Shown: piece after piece, positions 53,993 through 64,000 of the stretch | Numbering within the stretch: the stretch's first letter is position 1 | Layout: the number at the start of each line of letters is the position of its first letter | DNA from: Glebionis coronaria | Taxonomy: Eukaryota > Streptophyta > Magnoliopsida > Asterales > Asteraceae | Assembly (NCBI GenBank): GCA_025667525.1 | Contig: JANFOE010000588.1 | Span: 62,001-126,000, forward strand | DNA length: 64,000 nucleotides | Direction: 5' to 3' | The notes under the pieces: model-generated | The model's database searches: none | What the model saw: only the letters and a program-made list of their open reading frames with translations | Told to the model about the DNA's origin: nothing | Position numbers and translations under genes: made by a program

Positions 53993-56900
53993 TGTAACAC
54001 CCCCAAATTTATACAACTCAATACAGCGGAAGACTCGTTGGTGTTACGGGATAGCACATTACTCACATCATAGACAACGCATAAAAATCGCGTCGTTTAA
54101 TAATAAATCATTTCCATTCATAAACATCAAAGTTACATCGGTCCCAAGTCATTATATTTCATACAAAAGTTTTACAAAGTGTTTGAATGGAAAAATATTG
54201 TTTAAGTGCGGGCCATGAATTCTTGTCGTCTTCCCGAGAATTACCTTCAAGTACCTGAGATAAAACATGTTAAAAGAAAAGGTCAGCGATAACGCCGAGT
54301 GAATTCATAGAGTTTAATAAATTCCATCAATATAACTTTGGTATAAAATTAGTACCAAAAATCAATTCGTACAAATAATTGTAATAGGCCGTAAAATAGC
54401 CAAAATCGTTTTATATAAATCCTTATCGAAAATCATAATATAGGCATTTGCCTTAAAAATTATTATACGAGCCAATGTCGTAAAAACATCATACAATACG
54501 TCTTATGACGTTGTATAAAATCAAATAAAAACCGTTATATGAATATGGTTATGAAAACCAAAATACAATCATAATATCAATAGTATGACCCAGTATTGCT
54601 AGTCAGGCAATACATCGTAATTTGGAGCGTCTAATATATTTTGGTGATTTGGATTATTATAAGCCGCATGACATTGTTACCTTACTAAACCAACAACGGG
54701 TAGCTAACCCGATACAAATTTTGCCCATCTAAAGTAGCGTGTCGTCACAAAGGTCACGCTATTGAAATCTTCTCATACATTAATTCGCTTACCAATCAAT
54801 GTGGCACGACGGGGATCAACCGTCAAGGCGCGAACTGGGGTGATCATCCCCAAATAGTACTATTAAATGCATAAGCGTCTACCAACTCCCGGTAGTTCAC
54901 AATTCATGCTAATGGGACTTTGAGTGACATAACCTAACTTTAATAATCCATTTAATTTCATCTATCGGGTCCATTAATCATTTATCGGGTCATACAATCG
55001 GGTCATTCAATCATTCGGGTCCAAAATCAATAAACAAACAATCGGGACAAATGGTGTCCAAACTTTTATAAAAACTAACATGTTATCTCCCTCGCGGGTT
55101 TATAAAGCATTTATAAAACATTTAAAAGAGTGCGAGGCTATGAACTCACGTTGATGTGGGAAGGCGGGTTGTCGACAATTCGGACGTACGGTACGTGCTT
55201 CAATCACGGAAACCTAGACAAATAATAATCGGTCTTAGACGTTTGTCCAATGACTTTATAAAAATATCAATTATGTATACATATGATGATTATATATATA
55301 TATGATGATCAAGTGGGTTTACATATTCTCGTTTACTCATTTTAGAGTTATATGTCGATAGCTTTTATACTAGTTTACTAGTTTTACCCATTTACGTGTC
55401 TTAAGTCCAATAAGCTTATTATAAGTTATTTAACTTATTTTAGTCCATTTTGTACTTATATTATCAGTACTTAAACTTCACAAGTTGGGCCCAAATGGGT
55501 TAAGCCCAATAATTTCTTTTTACAAGTTTTTATCCTATTTAGTCCATTTATTAGTCTAATAGGTTTATTTAACTTGTTAATGTCCGTATGCCCTATAGTT
55601 CGGGTTTTATCGGTTTTTACTTGTTATAAATGTCTAAATATCAGTATATAAGTTTTATAAAGTTTTCATTAGACGGGTCCAACCATCTAAGTTTTATTTA
55701 ATAAAAACGTTAATTTTACGGCAATAGCCGAAAAAGTCGTAAAAATCATGTTTATAGTTTTTATTACTTATAAACATTATTTCACCACCATTTATATAAT
55801 TTATCCATTTGATTAACCTTATATATATATTTATATAAATAAGTTTTATAAGTTAGTGGGTTTTTATTTTACATTTATATATTAAAATGTGAGTGCTTAT
55901 ATAATAGTATTATTCTTTAATTTCCAAAAATCTGATTTTTAACTTCATCTTCACCAAAACTGCCATATATTGAGTTCTACATGGAGATAGAAGCTCAAAT
56001 TTTTATCACATAAACTACATGATATGTGATACATTTAACTCTTCTATAGCTACTGTTGAATCATCCTTTAAGTATTTTCTAAAAATCGTCCAAAACAGTA
56101 ACTTCAGATTTATACCCTAAACTTGTTTTGATCATATCTCACTCATTATTTTGATTCCATTGCATGGTCAACTCTCACATGTGTACAAGACCCATAGCTT
56201 ACTGTAAATCCATATTACATCATCATTTTATCAGTTCACCACTTGGTCCTTTACTGTTTTATACAGCCATGCAAATTAATCAAGATTTTAACCTTGTTTC
56301 TTATAGTTTTTCACCTTTTTATCCATGATTATCAACAACAAATCCCCACATAACATTTTTATCATCATATAATCATCATAAATATATACAATAGGAAATA
56401 AAATACAAGTTTACATAATCAAAATAATAAGAAGATGAGGAGGACAATCTTTATACCACCAACTTGATGTAGGTTATGAGTTTGACATGGTTTTTGATGG
56501 AGAACTTGTAGACAACCATGACCATCTTCAAGACCACCATGCTCCATGAGAACCTTGTGGGAAATCAGCCCTCCTACTCCATGAAAACTCCTCCTTGGAT
56601 GTTATAAGCACCACCAATCAATAGGGTTTCAAAGGGGCTTCAACATATGTAGAGATAACATAGGATTCCATGGTTAATTTTTGATCAAATGAGTGTGTTG
56701 TGGGAGAAAAGTGGGACGGCATAGATGAGTGAGAGAGAGAGAGTTGTGAGTTTTTGAGTAGTTTGCATGTAGGAAATGAGTAGCTAGTTTGTGTGCTAGT
56801 GGTTTTTGGTTTGGTGGAAAGCTTACATTGTAAGCTTAGACATGTGTAAGATACACTAGTGAAATCTTGCCACCAAAGTGGTATTTGTTGTAGTATAGCC

Positions 56901-57447
56901 GGTTTTGATGGGGGTGGGACAAATGTCCCACTTGTCTCATCCCCATTTATTTACGGGTACTCCTCGATTCTAGTTTCCTCGATTTGCGTGCCCTCGGGTC
57001 GTTTTACGAAAAACGTTTTTATAAATTATGAATCACCGTCACAAAACGAATCCAATAAAAATTGTTTCATCAAAAACGGAGTTCGAAAACGTAAATACGT
57101 AATCCTAAGGTTTCCGGTTTAGTCGTAAAGGACGTTAAATTAAAATCGTAAGTCCTAGTCTTTTCTCGTAAATTTGTGAGTTTATGAACCAACACAAATT
57201 TAAAACTCCAAAATAATATTCTCAGATAAATTTATTTTCTGAAATGTCGGACTGTCACCAAAGACGGTGTATGTAAACGTAAGCACGTAACGTTGAATCC
57301 TCCGGTTTAGACGTAGTCGATGCTACTCCAAGACGTAAATCCAAATTTCTTCCCAAAAATATGTGAGTTCATATTGTAACATTAAAATAATGTTTTTAAA
57401 TAATATTTGGGAATAAAATATCAACCATAAATTGACGGATTGTCACA
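53993..57447 (-). repeat. 3' LTR of the young gypsy-like element
   Basis: 3,455 bp, from TGTAACACCC to TTGTCACA on plus. The inner edge is fixed by the polypurine tract. It contains leader-like sequence with a CT microsatellite on minus (about 56730-56752). Confidence 0.85.
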
Positions 57448-60400
57448 GCATTTACCCCTAAACAGGATCTTTGTCCTCAAAGATCATCTTACCTTACTAC
57501 TCGCTTCTTATAGAGTTAAAGCCATGTGGGTATTTCCTCCACACTCGGTCTTTTCTCACAAGTGTAATCCTTTATAATACGTGAGTTTCATCAAACATAA
57601 CTATAGGAATAAGATCAGGCTAAATGTTGACTTACTTTCTCTATCCATGATGTTCACGGGTTTCTGATGAATGCAACTTTTCGCCGATCTAAGCTTTACT
57701 AAAGAACAATCAGATTTTCACTTGATAGATATTCCATCAAGTTCGATTTACGAAACATAATTCACGCAGTCTTTGAAGTCCTAGGGTAGATCCAGCTTGT
57801 ATGCCTTTCAATCCCAACTTTTACATCATCTCAATGGTCCCAAACAACGGGGACTTATATCCCATGATTTGTCAGATCATGAATTCATTTTTCCAAGGTT
57901 AAAAATTGTGGCATAACTTCGCTACCCATTTGGCACTTCAAGATCTACATTTCACATTCACATAATCTCTTGCCCACTATCGGCTGTCAATAATCAAATC
58001 CTAATTTCAACAATCATTTCAGATCTCGCGGGTCGGGTATTTTGCAAGGATAGGTTTGCCATCATAGGAAACCTTAAACTTAAAAGACATGTCCAACTCA
58101 CAATGGGTGTATGTCGGGTGTCTTCATCTCAACTCTTGCTTACATATGCTCTAAGATTTAGATCCTAACAAGATTCGATCTCAATCCTAATACGATAATT
58201 ATCAATGATAATCTTTCCAAAGGAAAACGATTATACGGTCTATTACCAAAGGTCAATCATTCAAACCTAAAACAGCACTTATATTACCTTGTATTGTTAC
58301 TTTACCTCGTCCCTTCGATTTGGGGTGGTACATAGTACTCTCATCAAGGTTCGTTCTTAATGATTTCTGAGCAAATCTCTAGAAATTCGATGCGAAGCGA
58401 GGATCTTGACATAGATGATCGATACAGGCATGCTATGTTTACATAACTCTTTTTGCATTTATCATTATCGAGAATGATATTAGCAGATTTGGTCAGTCTG
58501 TCGACGATGACCCAAATCGAATCAAATTCAGATGATGACCTTTGCAATAGCTAGACGTTTACTAATGTATGAGGCGATGTTTGCCTTCATAATTTCCATC
58601 AGTACAACTTCTTCAGACAAAAATACTTTTAGTCATAATATGACATACATATAATACTTATACTTACAAATTCCAACACAACTATATCTCACAATCTCCA
58701 TATTTAGACAACCACAAGTGGTCTTTAAAATATTTAACGCTATCGGCTTCTCAATTTTAATTGTTCACATTAGCCGCGAACCTCTTTTATAATTTATATT
58801 ATCTCTTTTTACAAACTGTTTATTTTTATATCGTTTAGCAATTTATATTGCACCTTTATTATTAAGAAATATATCTTAATTGAATCCTTATACTTTCTAT
58901 ATAATATGTCGGTATTTATATTCACTTCTCATGATGATGTGATTATCGTGTCCACGATTCACTCAGATATTCTTTCTATATTATGTGTCAGTAATTACGT
59001 TCACTTTCCTAGATGGAATAATTATCATAACCGTATTTATTCAAAATTCTTTCTCCATATCTTTTATGTTTCAGTTTCGTCTCAACTATCATTTTTATCA
59101 GTTTTACTCCATCCGACGTTTAAAGCGTCGATAATTGTCATAATTAATTAAATAATTATTAGTTAATTTTTATGAAGCGTAAAAGTTTTAAATTTCTTAG
59201 TTCGACCAATTATATAAAAAGTTCAAAAATAAATTTGAATTTAATTAACAAGATTTTTGTTGATTTATCGAAAATATTTAATAAGATTTCGTAATTGTTC
59301 GAAAAATCTTTGGTTTATACTTTAGTCAAAATTTTCTTATTTAAAATGCAAAAATTGTCGTTTCAAATTTCAAGTCATAATTTATATAGTTTCCTCAATT
59401 CTTCTTAAGTTGTCTAGAAGTATACACAAACATTTACCCCTAAACAGAAGTTTAGTTAAATGGTTTGTGTATAAGGGAATAATCCCTTAAATTCCTTTGT
59501 TAAAATATTTGTCAAAATATATTTGCACTTTCTTTTTGGTAAAATCCAAAGTCTTAAAAGGGCTCTTAATTTGAAGAGTCTATATGCATACATCTTACAA
59601 TTATTAATCCAATGGTCATTTTATGTAAAGGATTAAGTTTTTAATCACGTGTTAATTATTCAAGGTTCAGGTTTACACTGTTCGGCCAATTCAGGGCAGC
59701 CTATAAATAATTATTAACTCATTCTTATTCTGATAAACAAACATGTAGTCCTTAATGATCACGAGCATGAATTTATCAAATTACAGCCTACACACGTGAT
59801 TCATCATAATTTATGAATACTACATGTGCATTGGTCAATCCAAACAACATCACGTGGAACTCATAATGTTCATTACAAGCACCGGATGTAGTGATTGGAA
59901 TAGATAATCTCTTTCGCAGGTGCGAAGTTGATGATAACCATGCTATGGATCAAATTTGCTAGAACCTTGTAAATGATCGAACAATTCTTCCATTTCGAGT
60001 TATGGATATCGTTTTCGATTGTCAATTTACTCAGTCACAGTAATCTAATATAAGGAAAGATAACACCATAGCTCTTCAGGATGACAGGCTTGGTATAATA
60101 AAATCTTTCTCCGACAACTTTTTCAGTTGTACGGTAATTCCTTAAATTTAGATGGTGCTGACGAACAGTGCACACGCCACAGATGCAGCACCGGGAATAT
60201 AATCAATACCAATTCCAACTTGCCTTAATGGCGGAAGTCTAGGTAATTCATCAACAAATACTTTCTAGAGTTTCAGATAAGATAAACATCTTTTAATAAA
60301 TTCATATTATGTTCTTTCTAGATTATAATATCTATAACTAGTTCACAACCATTCATGGTATAATTTCAAGTCTAAATGCAGGATATGGTCATCCATCAAG

Positions 60401-62883
60401 AATTATTTAGTTCACTTTTGATAATCAACATCTTATCATTTAGGGAATTCTACTCGAGTTCCCATCAATTAAGACAATATCGTCATGTCATAATCAACCA
60501 ATCCATTCTACTGGCATTACCAACTTTTCAGTTTTATTGCCGTCGATAAGATGTGAACTTCTCAAAAGACTAATAATGATTCATAATCCTTCACAAATTC
60601 AAGGATATATGGAGACACAACTACCATCTAAAGAGTAAGGTCAACGCATAATCTACGCGAGAGAATTTCAAATCAGATTCAGATGAAAACATTTAACGAA
60701 TATGAATATATCCCATGTTTTCATAATTTGAGTACGCACTCGAAAGCTCCTCGGATCGTTACCCAGGTCATTCAAATGAAATCAAATCAAAAGAAATGAT
60801 AGGAACGTCGATACATCCAGTCGGGTATCAACACTCGGTAATCAGATATTTTTCCTAAGAATCTCACTACGGGAGAATTGGATAAGAAAGAATTGTCAAT
60901 TGTCAAATAAGACAATTTCCACAGATGAGTAAATTCAACTCAGAAGAATAAATGGTACGGGAACATATGTAGGTGTCCCTAACACTATGTCCCTATTTTT
61001 CACTTCTTGCAGATCTTATAATAATTTTTTTTTTAATCTTTCACAACCTTCAAAGGAAAACGTAGTGTTTATTAATCAGTTTTATGGTGACTACTAATCA
61101 GCCTTGCATAGTCCATTCCAAATTGTATGTAGGCGCGCAACTATATACAATTTCAAGATTAACGATGCAATACTCAGTTCGTCAAAATTTTATCATCATA
61201 TTTGTAAAGACATTTTCATGCTTAATTCTTTAAATAAGAATCAAAAATAAATTTACAAAGATTTTCTTTGTTATGGAAATAATTAAGTTTCCAAATCGTC
61301 TCTTAAACAACTTCATTTTGATATCAGTCACTTATAAATCTCACTTCGAATAATCCTTATTGTGATGAAAATTAAATTTTCTCAAAGGATACCGTTTTAA
61401 CTTTATAAAAATAATGTGTGATCTGCAGAAGAGTGATGAAAGCTTGTTCACCAAAAATTAACTACGATATGATAGGAAATGAGCTTAGCCAAATAATCAT
61501 GAGGTTCATGATCTCGATGGCACTCACGAAGAATGATTCACAACGTAACTCAAATCAAGATGAGTACTGGTTCAATGGTTGCATCACTAATGCGAGCATT
61601 AGGAAGAAGTAATGAAAGATAGGTAACATCGATACATGTAGAATTTAGTAATCAAAGGTAGTCTTTTCATTAATCACAAACAAGTCAAAATTGTACCGTA
61701 ACACATTACGTGTCACTATGTCATACAATTCTCAGAACTCATCCTACCAACTGATATCTCAGTTAAGTTAGGGATTTTTAAAAGATACCACAATGATACT
61801 AATCTACAAGAGTTATTAGGTGTTCCACATGTCCCGGAAGATCCATCGGTCTCAATTCAGAAGAAGATTTCTTCAATTTATTTCTTGGACACTGGGCATC
61901 CTTATTAGTGGACAATGGCCTAGGAACAACCCTTAACACGAACCTACAATTATTTAAAACCTTATAATTCAATCACAGAACTTAACGACTTCTATTAATA
62001 ATCTCATATTCCATATGGGTTAAATTTCACTTTATTCAAGTTTTAACCAATTTTACTCATTTCGATATCCTACTTCATTATCCAATACTTACAACCTTAT
62101 TCTTCGGCCTTGTAAAGGCAATACGATCTCAATACGAATCAATACTTAATTTCCAATCCTATATCTCTTACAACAACAATTATCAAATGAGTCATTAATA
62201 TAAAATGACTCGATCAGTCAATTAGACTTCTCGGAAAGGTACTAGTGCATGAGGCTTCTGGGTAATGGTTCCATTGACAGCCTCAAGTGCAACATTCACC
62301 CTTTCGATTTCAATTTAAGAATTGGATGAGAACGAATCAGATGACATCTTTCTAGGTGGTAACGTTTTGTCAAACTCCACTCTATAAGAAAAGATCGTCA
62401 TGACATCGATATCAGATTTAATCTCGCCAATTCTTTTTCAACATCATAATCAACTAATATCTACATTTCTACGAATATCAACCATTTGTTGGGATCATAA
62501 ATATCCACAACTTGGTTTAGATCTAGGATAGCTAGAATTCCTACGAGAATAGCTTCGATTAATTTACTAGGGGATTTAGGGTTACTTGTGACAATCTACG
62601 TCGTATAAATAACTCGTATAAAAATCAAAATAATCATCAAACAATCATGTAATAAAATTACATCATATATATATAATCCAAGTTATATATATATATATTA
62701 AAATAACACTTCTCAGTCTTGGCCTTGTCGGTAACTCGGGAATTCTTCGGCACCGTTATAGTCAAAAGATTTTTAGACATTTTTAGAAAAATGTTTATAG
62801 TTAAAAGATTTTGAAAAGTTTTATTCAAAACCTTAGTTTTTAAAAATCTTTCGTTCTCTATAACGAGAGCTCTGATACCAAAC
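57448..62883 (-). pseudogene. Decayed internal region (degenerate gypsy pol)
   Basis: The only recognisable coding trace is on minus at 58250-58560: FDSIWVIVDRLTKSANI corresponds to the gypsy integrase block containing the first catalytic Asp region, and YYVPPQIEGT some 80 codons later fits the block normally reading like S-T-A-Y-H-P-Q-T-D-G. Everything between is heavily altered, with stops. Gag, protease and reverse transcriptase could not be recognised. The interior is thus far more diverged than the LTRs. It belongs to a gypsy family judging by the integrase trace, the primer-binding site and the polypurine tract context. Confidence 0.6.
62864..62880 (-). other. Primer-binding site of the young gypsy-like element
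   Basis: Minus strand TGGTATCAGAGCTCTCG, three bases inside the 5' LTR edge at 62884, matches the 3' end of initiator tRNA-Met over the first 12 bases. Confidence 0.85.
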
Positions 62884-64000
62884 TGTAACACCCCCAAATT
62901 TATACAACTCAATACAGCGGAAGACTCGTTGGTGTTACGGGATAGCACATTACTCACATCATAGACAACGCATAAAAATCGCGTCGTTTAATAATAAATC
63001 ATTTCCATTCATAAACATCAAAGTTACATCGGTCCCAAGTCATTATATTTCATACAAAAGTTTTACAAAGTGTTTGAATGGAAAAATATTGTTTAAGTGC
63101 GGGCCATGAATTCTTGTCGTCTTCCCGAGAATTACCTTCAAGTACCTGAGATAAAACATGTTAAAAGAAAAGGTCAGCGATAACACCGAGTGAATTCATA
63201 GAGTTTAATAAATTCCATCAATATAACTTTGGTATAAAATTAGTACCAAAAATCAATTCGTACAAATCATTGTAATAGGCCGTAAAATAGCCAAAATCGT
63301 TTTATATAAATCCTTATCGAAAATCATAATATAGGCATTTGCCTTAAAAATTATTATACGAGCCAATGTCGTAAAAACATCATACAATACGTCTTATGAC
63401 GTTGTATAAAATCAAATAAAAACCGTTATATGAATATGGTTATGAAAACCAAAATACAATCATAATATCAATAGTATGACCCAGTATTGCTAGTCAGGCA
63501 ATACATCGTAATTCGGAGCGTCTAATATATTTTGGTGATTTGGATTATTATAAGCCGCATGACATTGTTACCTTACTAAACCAACAACGGGTAGCTAACC
63601 CGATACAAATTTTGCCCATCTAAAGTAGCGTGTCGTCACAAAGGTCACGCTATTGAAATCTTCTCATACATTAATTCGCTTACCAATCAATGTGGCACGA
63701 CGGGGATCAACCGTCAAGGCGCGAACTGGGGTGATCGTCCCCAAATAGTACTATTAAATGCATAAGCGTCTACCAACTCCCGGTAGTTCACAATTCATGC
63801 TAATGGGACTTTGAGTGACATAACCTAACTTTAATAATCCATTTAATTTCATCTATCGGGTCCATTAATCATTTATCGGGTCATACAATCGGGTCATTCA
63901 ATCATTCGGGTCCAAAATCAATAAACAAACAATCGGGACAAATGGTGTCCAAACTTTTATAAAAACTAACATGTTATCTCCCTCGCGGGTTTATAAAGCA
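62884..64000 (-). repeat. 5' LTR of the young gypsy-like element (cut by window end)
   Basis: Copy of 53993-55109 with about four substitutions seen (for example GATAACGCC versus GATAACACC, and AATTTGG versus AATTCGG). Confidence 0.9.

Larger units (their letters stand above)
53993..64000 (-). mobile_element. Young long-LTR gypsy-like retrotransposon with decayed interior (partial)
   Basis: Sequence starting TGTAACACCCCCAAATTT occurs at 53993 and again at 62884, 8,891 bp apart. The 1,117 bp of the second copy inside the window differs from the first at only about four positions. On minus, the primer-binding site TGGTATCAGAGC (62869-62880) adjoins the right copy and a polypurine tract (GTTTAGGGGTAAATGC, about 57448-57463) adjoins the left copy, so these are the 5' and 3' LTRs of a minus-strand element. 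The 5.4-kb interior has no long ORF, only faint pol traces. The right end lies beyond the window, so the target duplication cannot be read. Confidence 0.88.

Noticed and set aside
53993..64000. 8.9-kb tandem segmental duplication instead of LTRs
   Set aside because: The primer-binding site adjoins the right copy and a polypurine tract adjoins the left copy in the correct orientation, which fits an LTR element better.

Overview
This window is nuclear DNA of a flowering plant. It holds plant-type LTR retrotransposons (Athila, Tat and chromovirus-like Ty3/gypsy, and Ty1/copia), a complete CACTA transposon, a tRNA-derived SINE, a plant U6 snRNA relic with the plant upstream sequence element, a plant B3-domain gene and the remains of a plant RNase E/G gene. 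The copia and gypsy sequences have the style of families abundant in Asteraceae, so a composite (daisy family) genome is my best guess; that is an inference. Most of the 64 kb is transposable-element DNA nested in or beside a small amount of host sequence.

Layout. 1-3431: gag/protease end of an Athila-type gypsy element on the minus strand, with leader and primer-binding site, followed by its LTR. 4332-10705: AT-rich DNA with LTR fragments, a GCTTAT-rich foldback segment and a decayed U6 snRNA gene. 10706-19464: a 5'-truncated Tat-lineage gypsy element (pol on minus) with one LTR, a tandem-repeat 3' region and an antisense intron-containing ORF on plus. About 19850-45385: exons of a plastid-type RNase E/G homologue on plus, broken by a 228-bp MITE-like element in an exon, a full 12.2-kb copia element (20960-33171, target duplication GTTTA) in one intron and a full 11.85-kb CACTA element (33370-45221, target duplication TAA) in the next intron. 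45727-46650: an intact B3-domain gene on minus. 46651-49925: AT-rich DNA with a SINE carrying a perfect 11-bp target duplication. 49926-51838: fragment of a chromovirus-like gypsy element, cut by an LTR-like sequence (51839-53992). 53993-64000: a young long-LTR gypsy element (3.45-kb LTR; the second LTR runs off the window) whose internal coding region is almost unreadable.

How it fits together. The only host gene that looks functional is the B3 gene. The RNase E/G copy is a pseudogene (frameshifts, nonsense codons, a lost splice acceptor), and its introns served as landing sites for two large elements. The copia LTRs differ by 7 substitutions and one 2-bp indel. The visible part of the second LTR of the rightmost element differs from the first at about 4 sites in 1.1 kb, although its coding region is wrecked, so it probably moved with proteins supplied by relatives. 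The CACTA element carries a TNP2-type transposase, a second transposase-like gene, a GRF zinc-finger ORF, palindromic subterminal repeats, a long hairpin next to the transposase and several kinds of tandem repeat; it is the most structurally unusual object in the window.
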